From Arcicella aquatica (GTDB lineage: Bacteria; Bacteroidota; Bacteroidia; Cytophagales; Spirosomataceae), in contig NZ_JAYFUL010000028.1 of NCBI RefSeq assembly GCF_034928825.1, positions 8,819 through 72,818 of the forward strand: 64,000 nucleotides of DNA, given 5' to 3'. Under the pieces are notes generated by a model. It had not been told where the DNA came from. It saw only the letters and a list, made by a program, of their open reading frames with translations, and ran no database searches. The position numbers and the translations under genes were made by a program. Below are positions 8,016-16,105 of the stretch, piece by piece (position 1 is the stretch's first letter; each line of letters opens with the position of its first letter).

Positions 8016-8780
8016 TTAAACCTCCTTTTCTTTTAATTTAAAATAGGCTATTACTGCTATAACCGGTGCTAGTACATAATAGAAAGCATATTTTGAGCCA
8101 TCAATCATGAATCTGAATTCACTTGAAAGATTGTGTCTATTGTCATCACCCATATCAATATTATGAGAGCCCTTACCAATGATGATTGTAAACAGCAAAT
8201 ACTGAATCAAAACCAACGATGCTAGTATAAGGAAGCCAGTAAAGGCAGTTTTAATGTATGACATCCTGCCAAAATAAATAGCACCTAATATCACAAACAT
8301 TTGTAGAGCAATCCACACATTTACGAAAAAATCATATTCTTTATAAGAGTTTAGTATCATAGCATACAGCATTTCGTTGTAAGGGTTACCAGAAAGCTTA
8401 ACGAAAGCACCATCAACTAATCCGAACGTGATAAAGAAGGCTATCGGAAAAACAATAAAGGCATAGAACATACCCGCGGAGATTTTTTCAAAATGAGATG
8501 CTGGCGTCATCAAGAAACTCATCGTTTGTATATTATTGCCAAAATCTTTAAAAAGGTAATTGGCAAACAAGGTTCCTCCTGCAAAAAGACCAATAACAAA
8601 CATCATTATTTGTATGCCTTTGTTTAGCATATAATTATTTTCTGAATCGAAATTGATGGAATAAAGTACCGAAGTGATACTTATAAAAATGGCTATTCCC
8701 ATCAGAAAAATAAACTTGTTTTCAGTCCATTGTCTTTTCACAAGGAGTGAAAAACGGCTGTAATCAAAAAAGTTATTCAT
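8016..8780 (-). CDS. ABC transporter permease
   Basis: 254-residue integral membrane protein with about six hydrophobic segments (for example FIFLMGIAIFISITSVLY, IMMFVIGLFAGGTLF, AFIVFPIAFFITFGLV, MFVILGAIYFG, LILASLVLIQYLLFTIII, YYVLAPVIAVIAYF). It has no binding-protein or nucleotide domain and lies between its ATPase partner (65 bp upstream) and the GntR gene (1 bp downstream). By context it is the membrane subunit of an ABC-2-like exporter, with unknown cargo; YtrA-controlled systems often respond to envelope stress. Confidence 0.82.
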   Translation of the reverse strand: MNNFFDYSRFSLLVKRQWTENKFIFLMGIAIFISITSVLYSINFDSENNYMLNKGIQIMMFVIGLFAGGTLFANYLFKDFGNNIQTMSFLMTPASHFEKISAGMFYAFIVFPIAFFITFGLVDGAFVKLSGNPYNEMLYAMILNSYKEYDFFVNVWIALQMFVILGAIYFGRMSYIKTAFTGFLILASLVLIQYLLFTIIIGKGSHNIDMGDDNRHNLSSEFRFMIDGSKYAFYYVLAPVIAVIAYFKLKEKEV

Positions 8781-8845
8781 AGTGTTTTGCTGTAAGTTTG
8801 TGGATAGTCATATTCGAGATGACTATTGGGTTAAACAGATAAAGG

Positions 8846-9679
8846 CTATTGAAAGATGTCTTTAATTGCCTGACGATTGGATAAAGCAGCGTTGAATAAT
8901 AATTCTAAATCTACTTTATTGTTTTCGTGACCATTGTTAGGCATTACCACCGAAAATCCTCTTATCGAATGTTCTGAATATAAAACTTTCTCATGGTCTG
9001 TTACTACCGAAACTGTTTTGAAAGATAATTTTTCAGAAATTTCTTCAGTGGTAGCATGTAATAATACCTCCGAACCGTCTAGGATAATGATAGGGTCTAT
9101 CAAAGAATCTAAATCACGTACTTGGTGCGTTGAAATAATAATAATTCGCTCGTCTGTAGCCACAGAAGCAATGATTTTACGGAACTGACTTTTTGAAGGA
9201 ATATCCAAGCCATTGGTTGGTTCGTCCATAATCAACACTTTCGTATTTGTTGCCAAACCAAAGCCAATCAAAGCCTTTTTCTTTTGTCCTAATGATAACT
9301 CCGTGAACTTCTCGTTATCAGAAATCTGAAATTCTTCTAAATATTCCAAAAATTGTTTCAGCGAAAAGTTTGGATAAAATGGCGAATAAGTAGCTACAAA
9401 ATCCTTAATTTTTATAGGAGGCGTATAAAATTCTTCAGGTAAAAAATACATCTCTTGTAAAAAGCTAGGCAGACGGTCTTGCGCTTTATAACCATTTACG
9501 GTGCAAGAACCTTCGCTAGGAAATAGCAAACCCGCCATATTTCTAAGTAATGATGATTTACCCGCACCGTTTTTACCTAATAAGCCATATACATTTCCAG
9601 CAGATAGGTTTAGGTTTAAATTTCGGAATACAGGTTTTCGTTTTCCATAATTAAACGAGAGGTTGTTTATTGATATCAT
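8846..9679 (-). CDS. ABC transporter ATP-binding protein
   Basis: 277 residues. Walker A is GKNGAGKS (residues 35-42), the ABC signature LSLGQ (127-131), Walker B VLIMDEP (147-153) and the H-loop STHQVRD. The C-terminal 70 residues are a variable accessory region. It energises the permease encoded next on the same strand. It is the first gene of the operon ATPase-permease-GntR-DUF2807, with a -7 element and YtrA-like operator directly upstream. Confidence 0.92.
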   Translation of the reverse strand: MISINNLSFNYGKRKPVFRNLNLNLSAGNVYGLLGKNGAGKSSLLRNMAGLLFPSEGSCTVNGYKAQDRLPSFLQEMYFLPEEFYTPPIKIKDFVATYSPFYPNFSLKQFLEYLEEFQISDNEKFTELSLGQKKKALIGFGLATNTKVLIMDEPTNGLDIPSKSQFRKIIASVATDERIIIISTHQVRDLDSLIDPIIILDGSEVLLHATTEEISEKLSFKTVSVVTDHEKVLYSEHSIRGFSVVMPNNGHENNKVDLELLFNAALSNRQAIKDIFQ

Positions 9680-9681
9680 AT

Positions 9682-9705
9682 ACTGTATTAGTTTAATAGT
9701 ACACT
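9682..9705 (-). promoter_or_regulatory. YtrA-like operator
   Basis: On the minus strand AGTGTA-N12-TACAGT, an inverted repeat with one mismatch, 2 bp upstream of the ABC ATPase start. YtrA-type GntR regulators are known to bind AGTGTA/TACACT half-sites with a similar spacing. It lies between the -7 element (9707-9714) and the start codon, a repressing position. Confidence 0.6.
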
Positions 9706-9706
9706 A

Positions 9707-9714
9707 CAAATATA
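9707..9714 (-). promoter_or_regulatory. -7 element (TATATTTG) of the ABC/GntR operon
   Basis: Minus-strand TATATTTG matches the Bacteroidota TAnnTTTG consensus, 27 bp before the ATPase start. A TTTG lies 15 bp further upstream, slightly closer than the usual -33 distance. Confidence 0.5.
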
Positions 9715-9919
9715 ATACAATAGGATTTGCAAAAACAAATTGTGGAGATTGAAAAGGGAGGAATGGTTTTTTTATGTGATAAATGGTGGAGGGGAAATAT
9801 TTTAATAAATCTCCTCAAAATAATAGGAGAATGTGCTATTAGGAGTAAAAATCGAGCATCTCTTAATAAAAAGCATAAAGCAATAAACTTATTACGAATC
9901 ATCTAAAACTTCAAACGCT

Positions 9920-10120
9920 ATGCAAACACAAGCACACACATTACCGGCAATTTTATCATTTTTTATTCCAGGCTTAGGTCAGTTAGTTAAAGGACAAATC
10001 ATCAAAGCAATTATAATATGGATTGTAGCTGGTGTAGTATCATTCTTTTTCTGGTGGACATACATCATTCCATTTATTGTTTGGGCTTGGAATGTTTATG
10101 ATGCCTATACTGATAACTAA
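9920..10120 (+). CDS. small two-TM membrane protein
   Basis: 66 residues, mostly two hydrophobic segments (AILSFFIPGLGQLVKGQIIKA and IIIWIVAGVVSFFFWWTYIIPFIVWAW) and a charged NVYDAYTDN tail. The FIPGLGQL-KG start of the first helix is characteristic of small TM2-like membrane proteins in bacteria. Start ATG is clear. Isolated between the divergent ABC operon and the DUF6000 gene. Function unknown. Confidence 0.75.
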   Translation: MQTQAHTLPAILSFFIPGLGQLVKGQIIKAIIIWIVAGVVSFFFWWTYIIPFIVWAWNVYDAYTDN

Positions 10121-10200
10121 TGTTTTAATAACTTTCTATTAATTGGGGTTACTTTTTAATAAGATTCAGTATATTGGCATATCGAATCTCTATTAATACG

Positions 10201-10791
10201 ATGGAACATTTAAATGAAATAATGAGCTTATTGCCATATAGAAATCAGCATGAATTATCTAATGATTTTAGGGAGAAATGGGTAATTCCTTTTTATATGA
10301 ACATTGCTTCTGAAAGAGATGATAGCTGGATTGAAGGAGTAATGGCAGTAAGAGATCAAATAACCCCAAAGGTGTGTCTAGAACTTTTAGGCAATTTAGA
10401 TTGGCGTACACGATTGGTGGGGGCTTATTTTGTAGCCTTAAAAGATTATGACGAACTAATAGAACAGATAGGAATACATCTTTTACAAAGCGAAGTTTGT
10501 TGTGTAGGGCATATTTATGCTTTGGTATTAGCTTACTTCAATACTGAGAAAAGTTTACATTATTTAAATGCCTATCTGGATTATTACCTCAACAGGTCCG
10601 ATTTGTATTATGACCAGAAAGTTGTGATGGAGGCTTTACTGTATTTAGATGCTATAAACCAGACGAATAATATCAGCAAGCATTTTGAGCACTGGAAGGC
10701 ATTTCAGAAAAAACAAATGGTATATAAAAAAGAGCTCTGTACTAACTTTTTTGAAAATCAAGTTTTCATACTTTCTTTTTTAAAGCAATAG
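10201..10791 (+). CDS. DUF6000-like protein
   Basis: 196 residues from the ATG at 10201; the frame opens upstream at a TTG, but the ATG (MEHLNEIMSLLP) is the better start. Helical, soluble. The pattern of LLGNLDWRTRLVGAYFVALKDY in the middle, the later GHIYALVLAYF and the YYDQKVVMEALLYLD segment resemble DUF6000 proteins, a family of unknown role often near polymorphic-toxin or immunity genes. No toxin gene is next to it here. A perfect 28 bp palindrome follows its stop. Confidence 0.65.
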   Translation: MEHLNEIMSLLPYRNQHELSNDFREKWVIPFYMNIASERDDSWIEGVMAVRDQITPKVCLELLGNLDWRTRLVGAYFVALKDYDELIEQIGIHLLQSEVCCVGHIYALVLAYFNTEKSLHYLNAYLDYYLNRSDLYYDQKVVMEALLYLDAINQTNNISKHFEHWKAFQKKQMVYKKELCTNFFENQVFILSFLKQ

Positions 10792-10797
10792 AATTAA

Positions 10798-10825
10798 GTG
10801 AGTGAGTTAAATTTAACTCACTCAC
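10798..10825. terminator. perfect 28 bp palindrome at a convergent junction
   Basis: Arms GTGAGTGAGTTAAA and TTTAACTCACTCAC with no loop, between the stops of DUF6000 (+) and the dipeptidase (-). Likely a bidirectional transcription stop, though it lacks a long T tract. Confidence 0.5.
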
Positions 10826-10845
10826 TCACTCGCAATTCACAACTC

Positions 10846-12111
10846 CTACATTCCCTTAGCTACCTCCGCTACTTTATTCCAGACCCTAAAAACATTTTTG
10901 TAACAAATCTTTTCAATATCCTTTTCGGTATAACCTCTTTTCAGTAATACATAAATCAGGTTGGGTAATTGTGAACAATCTTTCAAACCATCAGGCAGGG
11001 TTGGGCCTACGCCGTCGAAATCAGAACCTAGTCCTACATAATCTATTCCTGCAATTTTCTTTACGTGGTCAATGTGGTCGGCTATTCTTTCCACATTCGT
11101 AAGCGGTGTTGGATGAAGTTTGTCATAGTCTGTTTCATAAGCTTTAGCAGCCGAATCTTTAGGAACTAAATTATGCTCTTTTTGCCATTGACGTAAATGC
11201 GTTCTTTTGGTTTCGTAGGTTTTGTTGGAAATAGAATCCAAGAACATCGAAGAGTAGTTAATCATAATCACACCCCCTTTTTTAGCCATTGCCTTTATCA
11301 GGTTATCTGGTGCATTTCTAATAAAATCAGGGGTAAAAGTTCTACACGAAGAATGTGAAGCAATCACAGGAGCTTTCGAAAGGGCTACAACCTGTGCAAA
11401 AGTATCATCAGAAATATGCGAACAGTCGAGCATAATACCCAATCGATTCATTTCTCTGACCACTTGTCTCCCAATTGGGCTCAATCCTCGCCACGTATTA
11501 GTAGTGTCATACGAGGTATCGCAAATAAAATTATCCTCGCCGTGACAAAGCGTAATATAGCGTATTCCTCTATCATAAAAGTACTGCAAATTTGCCAAGT
11601 TACTTTCTACAGGCGAGCCGTTTTCCATGCCCATTGGCAAAGAAATCAAACCTTTTTTAAAGTTGGCTTCTATATCAGCAGGAGATTTTGCTAAGGCAAA
11701 TTTATCAGGGTATTGTTTTACCAGATTCTCTACCATATCAATCAGGGAATCAGCCAAGGCTTTAGAAAAACCCTTTTTACGTTGTAAATCAGCAGGTACA
11801 TAAATAGACATAAAAGGCGCGGTTAAGCCACCTTTTTTAGCGCGAACATAGTCAAAGTCACCACCAGCGGTTTGTACGGATACATCTTCCATCTTAGCGT
11901 GGAGGCGATAGGGCAAATCTACATGACCATCAACGATAATGTATTTATGAGCCAACTCATCCGCTTTTTTGCGAAGTAAAGCCTCCTTATCGTCTATTTG
12001 ATGTACCGTTGGAGTATGAGTGATTTTCTTTTTGGGTTTTCCAAATGATATTCCCTGAGTCAATATCAAAAAAGCGAACAAAGCAATTGAAAGGTAGTTT
12101 TTAAGCATCAT
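10846..12111 (-). CDS. membrane dipeptidase, peptidase family M19
   Basis: 421 residues with an N-terminal signal peptide (LSIALFAFLILTQGISFG), so exported to the periplasm. The dizinc site of renal-dipeptidase-type enzymes is present: His63 and Asp65 (DGHVDLPYR), the bridging Glu163 (GMENGSPV), His232 (DCSHISDD) and His253 (ASHSSCR), plus the catalytic-site Asp364 (GSDFDGVG). It should hydrolyse dipeptides, including some D-amino-acid dipeptides, for nutrient uptake or peptidoglycan turnover. Length is normal for the family. It is transcribed divergently from the PfkB-type kinase. Confidence 0.93.
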   Translation of the reverse strand: MMLKNYLSIALFAFLILTQGISFGKPKKKITHTPTVHQIDDKEALLRKKADELAHKYIIVDGHVDLPYRLHAKMEDVSVQTAGGDFDYVRAKKGGLTAPFMSIYVPADLQRKKGFSKALADSLIDMVENLVKQYPDKFALAKSPADIEANFKKGLISLPMGMENGSPVESNLANLQYFYDRGIRYITLCHGEDNFICDTSYDTTNTWRGLSPIGRQVVREMNRLGIMLDCSHISDDTFAQVVALSKAPVIASHSSCRTFTPDFIRNAPDNLIKAMAKKGGVIMINYSSMFLDSISNKTYETKRTHLRQWQKEHNLVPKDSAAKAYETDYDKLHPTPLTNVERIADHIDHVKKIAGIDYVGLGSDFDGVGPTLPDGLKDCSQLPNLIYVLLKRGYTEKDIEKICYKNVFRVWNKVAEVAKGM

Positions 12112-12236
12112 ATTGTCGTGAAGGTTTTATTATTAAATCTACTCAATTTTTACAGAATTATCAGTAATTTGCACAGATAAAGCACTGAAAATTATTGAAT
12201 ATTTGGGCTTTAATCTAGCAATCCATTTTTATAAAT

Positions 12237-13163
12237 ATGAAAAAATATGCATTACTTTCAGTTGGCGAGCTCTTGGCCGACTTTATTGGTACAGAAATAC
12301 AAGATAGTATTCTCGAAACCGCTACTTTCGAACGCTTTCAGGGTGGAAGTCCCGCCAATATGGCTGCGAATATGGCTCGTTTAGGAATGAATACCGCCTT
12401 GGTTTCCTGTATTGGCAACGACAACATTGGCATTTACCTAAAAACAGAAGTAGCCAAAACAGGCATTGACGTTAGCCATATAGCCATTGATGATTTTCAG
12501 CCGACAAGTATAGTAGTGGTTTCTCGCACCAAAGGCACGCCAGATTTTATTGCCTATCGTACGGCAGACCGTATGCTACAACCACAGCATATTCCTGATA
12601 GTTTATTGGAAGCCTCCGCTATTTTTCATACTACTTGTTTTGCTTTGAGCCAAGACCCTGCCCAAACTACTATTGTAGATGCTGCCAAACGAGCAAATGC
12701 ACTCAATTGTAAAGTTAGCTTAGATGCTAATTATGCCATACAAATTTGGCCAGATAGAAAACAGGCTTGGGAAACTATTTCAGCCTATTGCTCACACGAT
12801 GCTTTGGTAAAATTAAGCGAAGATGATGCCGAAAGAATATATGGACATAAAGTATCAGAAGCACAAATCCTGCAAGATTTTCATGCGATGGGAGCGGAGC
12901 TAATTTGCCTAACCAAAGGCGGAGATGGCTCAATCATCTCGACTGAAAAAGGAACAAAACAAATTACATTGGGTGTAAAACCTCTAGAAGTAGTGGATGC
13001 AACAGGAGCGGGTGATGCCTATTGGGCAGGCTTTCTAACAGCCTATACCGAAGGAGCTAGCCCAGAAAATTGTGCGAATGCAGGAGCAAATTTAGCAGCT
13101 TTAAAACTGGTAACTAAAGGGCCATTGCCAGCGAAGGTGGATAAGGGAATTTTGTATGTGTAG
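12237..13163 (+). CDS. PfkB family carbohydrate kinase (fructokinase-like)
   Basis: 308 residues of the ribokinase/PfkB fold. The sugar-binding motif GGSPANMAANMARLG is at residues 36-50 and the ATP/anion-hole motif DATGAGDAYWAGF near the C-terminus, with the catalytic Asp in GAGD. It phosphorylates a sugar, most likely fructose or a related ketose, with ATP in the cytosol. The lid region DFIAYRTADRML is consistent with fructokinase-type members. It stands alone, ending at a strong palindrome shared with the toxin-antitoxin pair. Confidence 0.88.
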   Translation: MKKYALLSVGELLADFIGTEIQDSILETATFERFQGGSPANMAANMARLGMNTALVSCIGNDNIGIYLKTEVAKTGIDVSHIAIDDFQPTSIVVVSRTKGTPDFIAYRTADRMLQPQHIPDSLLEASAIFHTTCFALSQDPAQTTIVDAAKRANALNCKVSLDANYAIQIWPDRKQAWETISAYCSHDALVKLSEDDAERIYGHKVSEAQILQDFHAMGAELICLTKGGDGSIISTEKGTKQITLGVKPLEVVDATGAGDAYWAGFLTAYTEGASPENCANAGANLAALKLVTKGPLPAKVDKGILYV

Positions 13164-13178
13164 TATTTTAGTTTTGAT

Positions 13179-13214
13179 TAGATTTGACAACTTTTTGAAA
13201 AGTTGTCAAATCTA
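13179..13214. terminator. 36 bp palindrome between pfkB-type kinase and PIN toxin
   Basis: Arms TAGATTTGACAACTTTT and AAAAGTTGTCAAATCTA with a TG loop, between convergent genes. It works as a candidate terminator in both directions because it begins and ends with A/T runs. A near-identical palindrome lies at 13932-13962. Confidence 0.65.
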
Positions 13215-13232
13215 GTCTCTACCCTTTGTAAA

Positions 13233-13646
13233 CTAAAGTTCTTCAAGTACTTCTTTAAATTCAAGTGTTTTGATTCTTGTGACTAAAGGGAATGATATTT
13301 TTTCCAAAATGTTAAAGTGATTGTCTTCTGAGACCAGATAATGGGCATTAGCTGCTACTGCACAATCAAAAAATTTATTATCATCAGGGTCTTGTTCTAT
13401 GGCATTCCATTCATAAAAACGAATAATTTGAATTACGTTTTTACTCATCATTATCTGTGTTAAAGTATTTTCTGCATCTTTTACTGAAAAGTACCTTTCA
13501 ATAATTTCAGCATATTCATCCAAGATATCCGTAGTAATACACAATTGGTATTTTTCTTGTAAAAAGGCTTGCCAAACCCAATGAAATGGAGATTTCCTAG
13601 AAATACTTGCTACTAAAACATTGGTATCTAAAACAATTCTGAGCAT
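13233..13646 (-). CDS. PIN domain toxin of a type II toxin-antitoxin pair
   Basis: 137 residues of the PIN-family putative toxin group (COG1569 type). The metal-binding acidic residues are in RIVLDTNVLVA (Asp7), DEYAEIIERYF, and DPDDNKFFDCAVAANAHYL, followed by VSEDNHF. Such toxins are metal-dependent RNases. Its ATG begins 1 bp after the stop of the small upstream gene, the usual antitoxin-toxin arrangement. A GC content and codon use like the neighbours give no sign of recent arrival. Confidence 0.88.
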   Translation of the reverse strand: MLRIVLDTNVLVASISRKSPFHWVWQAFLQEKYQLCITTDILDEYAEIIERYFSVKDAENTLTQIMMSKNVIQIIRFYEWNAIEQDPDDNKFFDCAVAANAHYLVSEDNHFNILEKISFPLVTRIKTLEFKEVLEEL

Positions 13647-13647
13647 A

Positions 13648-13872
13648 TTAATGTGCTTTTCGGTCGTGCCCCTTTAATATTTTCTCAAAATCTTCATCAG
13701 TATATTCTCTATTAGCAACAGATTCATCCAAATGCTTTTGCATCTTTTTATGGTTAAAGTCAATTAATAGTTGCTTTAACTCATCCAAATCTTGCTCATT
13801 ATATTGTTCTTTTACCACTTGTAAAACTAACATCTGAGCTTGAGTTAAGGGAGTTTTTAGGGAGTTTCTCAT
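13648..13872 (-). CDS. antitoxin partner of the PIN toxin
   Basis: 74-residue helical, charged protein directly upstream of and coupled to the PIN toxin gene. The body (LTQAQMLVLQVVKEQYNEQDLDELKQLLIDF) and the acidic tail NREYTDEDFEKILKG look like small antitoxins of PIN toxins, which bind the toxin through a C-terminal segment. No clear ribbon-helix-helix is visible. Assignment rests mainly on context. Confidence 0.75.
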   Translation of the reverse strand: MRNSLKTPLTQAQMLVLQVVKEQYNEQDLDELKQLLIDFNHKKMQKHLDESVANREYTDEDFEKILKGHDRKAH

Positions 13873-13931
13873 TGCTTTTCCGTTTTTACAAATATAAGTA
13901 TTTTAGAGAGCTTTCTAAGCTTAAAATTTTG

Positions 13932-13962
13932 GATTAGACAACTTTTCAAAAGTTGTCTAATC
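13932..13962. terminator. 31 bp palindrome downstream of aroB
   Basis: Arms GATTAGACAACTTTT and AAAAGTTGTCTAATC around a single C, between the aroB stop and the antitoxin start. Same family as 13179-13214, with TTTGAC/GTCAAA there replaced by TTAGAC/GTCTAA here, a pairing-preserving change. Confidence 0.65.
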
Positions 13963-13986
13963 TAGGCAAATATAAGCTCAATAAAC

Positions 13987-15012
13987 TTATCCAATATAAT
14001 AAAGTAAAGCTTCTTTCATTTCGCTGGCAGCAACTGAAATGTCATAAGTACATTTCCCAATTCCTTCTAATAAAGAAAACCTTATTTCTTTGCCTTTATT
14101 CTTTTTGTCTTGTGCCGTCAGGGCGATAATCTCTTCCAATTCGCTTTCTTTGATGGTCGCTTTTCCGTACACTGCAAAGATAAACTCTTCAATTTTTTCC
14201 AATGATTGTTGGTCAATCATGCCTCTTTTAAAAGAAATATAGGCTTCACAAATCATTCCTGCTGCAATGGCTTCGCCGTGTAGTAAGTGCAATTTGGGCT
14301 TGCCTAAATAAAACGTTTCGATGGCATGCCCCAAGGTATGTCCAAAATTTAATATTTTTCTTAATCCTTTTTCTGTTGGGTCTGCTGCTACTACAGCCTC
14401 TTTGATGGCAACGGAATGGGCAATTAAGTCAGCAAAGTTCTGTTCTTCAAAATCTATTTTTCTAATTTCATTCCATTTGTCAGCATCTTGTATCAAACAG
14501 TGTTTGATAATTTCACCAAAACCCGAACGAAGCTCTTGCTTAGGTAAAGTTTTTAAGAAATCTGGGTCAATCAAAACGGCATTTGGTATTTTAAACACCC
14601 CAATATGATTTTTTAATCCTTGAAAATCTATCCCAAGTTTTCCGCCAACACTAGCATCTACTTGTGAAAGTAAGGTTGTCGGAATTTGAATAAAATCAAT
14701 ACCACGTTTATAAGTAGCTGCACAAAATCCACCCATATCTCCAATTACGCCACCACCCACATTGATTACTAAACTATGTCTGTCTAAAGATTGATTCGTT
14801 AGTCCTTCCCAGATAACCTCACAAGTACTTAAGTTCTTATTCGCTTCACCTGATTTTATTTTTGTTAACTGATGCTTAGGTAATAGAGGCTTGATGATAG
14901 GATAGCAATGACGATGCGTTTTTTCATCGACAATCACATGAATTTTGGTATATTGGTTTTCAGCCAGAAATGCTGGGAGACTTTCGGTAATATTGGAAAT
15001 AATGACAGACAT
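13987..15012 (-). CDS. aroB: 3-dehydroquinate synthase
   Basis: 341 residues, normal length. It converts DAHP to 3-dehydroquinate, step two of the shikimate pathway, using NAD and a divalent metal. Family motifs present: VNVGGGVIGDMGGFCAATYKRG (NAD-binding glycine loop), PTTLLSQVDASVGGKLGID, GFGEIIKH (metal ligand Glu), and FGHTLGHAIE with the metal-binding histidines. Both the His in LHGEAIAAGM and the lysine positions are intact. No other shikimate genes are adjacent; a palindromic terminator follows. Confidence 0.95.
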   Translation of the reverse strand: MSVIISNITESLPAFLAENQYTKIHVIVDEKTHRHCYPIIKPLLPKHQLTKIKSGEANKNLSTCEVIWEGLTNQSLDRHSLVINVGGGVIGDMGGFCAATYKRGIDFIQIPTTLLSQVDASVGGKLGIDFQGLKNHIGVFKIPNAVLIDPDFLKTLPKQELRSGFGEIIKHCLIQDADKWNEIRKIDFEEQNFADLIAHSVAIKEAVVAADPTEKGLRKILNFGHTLGHAIETFYLGKPKLHLLHGEAIAAGMICEAYISFKRGMIDQQSLEKIEEFIFAVYGKATIKESELEEIIALTAQDKKNKGKEIRFSLLEGIGKCTYDISVAASEMKEALLYYIG

Positions 15013-15124
15013 TTTTGATTTTGATTAACGTTTGAGTTGCCTTTCTGGAAGCACAAGGCTAGTCCACATAAAATATGGCTACAAAATTAATCAATTATTT
15101 TCCATCCAGACTTACCTTTTTTAT

Positions 15125-15892
15125 TTATAGGATGTATTTTACCAAATCATGATAAGGTTTTAATAATTCGTGGCTGGGCGAAAGTTCGGTAATCAAGTAA
15201 TCTATTTCATTTAAAGTACACACCCGTAACCTCAAATCAGAATTTAGTTTTTCTGAAATAGTAGTAGCCACTACTTGCCTTGATGATTTTATCATCGCCT
15301 TTTTTACCTGTACTACCTCATAGTCGGAATCGCTGATTCCTTCAGGGTCGAAGCCATTAATACCCAATACACATAAATCAGCTTTGATGTCATTAATTTT
15401 ACTGACAACCTCACCTCCGACGCTGATTTTAGAGATATTAGAAATTTTACCCCCTAAAAAAATCACTTCTACATTCGGATGTTCGGCTAATTCCAAAGAA
15501 ATTAATGGGCTTACGGTAAAGAATGTCACATGCAAATTATTAGGCAACTGATTCGCTATGGCTCGCATAGTAGTTCCTCCGCTAGTTAGGATAGTCATCC
15601 CATCTTTGATGAGCTTAATCATTTTAGTAGCAATTACCTTCTTTTGGTCATAAGCATACGTATCGGCTTGGGTCGCTGAAACATTATATGACTTTGATAA
15701 AGCGCCACCGTGCACTTTCACAATTTTATTCTCGGAAGCCAATTCATTCAAGTCACGACGAATAGTGTCTTCTGAAACATTCAGAATCAAACTGAGGTCG
15801 GAAGAAAGTATTTTATTATGAAGATTAATCTGGTGGATTATTTGTAACTGCCTTTCCTTTTTTAACAAAACTTTACTTTCTAAAATACTCAT
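15125..15892 (-). CDS. DeoR family transcriptional regulator
   Basis: 255 residues. N-terminal DeoR helix-turn-helix (LSSDLSLILNVSEDTIRRDLNEL, then IVKVHGGA) and a C-terminal DeoRC sugar-phosphate sensor domain with GGTTMRAIANQLP, the ILTSGGTT strand-loop and GINGFDPEGISD. DeoR proteins usually repress sugar catabolic or uptake genes and release on binding a phosphorylated sugar. It is divergent from the SusC gene with a 213 bp shared upstream region, so it is the natural candidate regulator of the SusC/SusD uptake system. Confidence 0.88.
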   Translation of the reverse strand: MSILESKVLLKKERQLQIIHQINLHNKILSSDLSLILNVSEDTIRRDLNELASENKIVKVHGGALSKSYNVSATQADTYAYDQKKVIATKMIKLIKDGMTILTSGGTTMRAIANQLPNNLHVTFFTVSPLISLELAEHPNVEVIFLGGKISNISKISVGGEVVSKINDIKADLCVLGINGFDPEGISDSDYEVVQVKKAMIKSSRQVVATTISEKLNSDLRLRVCTLNEIDYLITELSPSHELLKPYHDLVKYIL

Positions 15893-15987
15893 GCGTTTTT
15901 TTGCGGGTTTTTGATTGAATTTTTGAAAATTAAACAGAAATAAGTTGAAATTTTACGATAAAAATAATGATTTTTGAATTATTTTAT

Positions 15988-15995
15988 TATTTTTG
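15988..15995 (+). promoter_or_regulatory. -7 element (TATTTTTG) upstream of susC-like gene
   Basis: TATTTTTG fits TAnnTTTG, about 110 bp before the SusC start, within the DeoR-SusC divergent region. No properly spaced -33 TTTG was found, so confidence is modest. Confidence 0.4.
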
Positions 15996-16105
15996 TTAAA
16001 AAGTAATTTTAATTATTGCATGAATTCGCCTGCTATTTTACTTTTATTGCGGATAAAGATGCATAAAAAAGCATTTAACTCTTCACTCAACCCCCAAAAA
16101 ATCAA

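Noticed and set aside
9693..9902. 69-codon open frame upstream of the ABC operon
   Set aside because: It covers the operator and -7 element and has a composition typical of AT-rich spacer.
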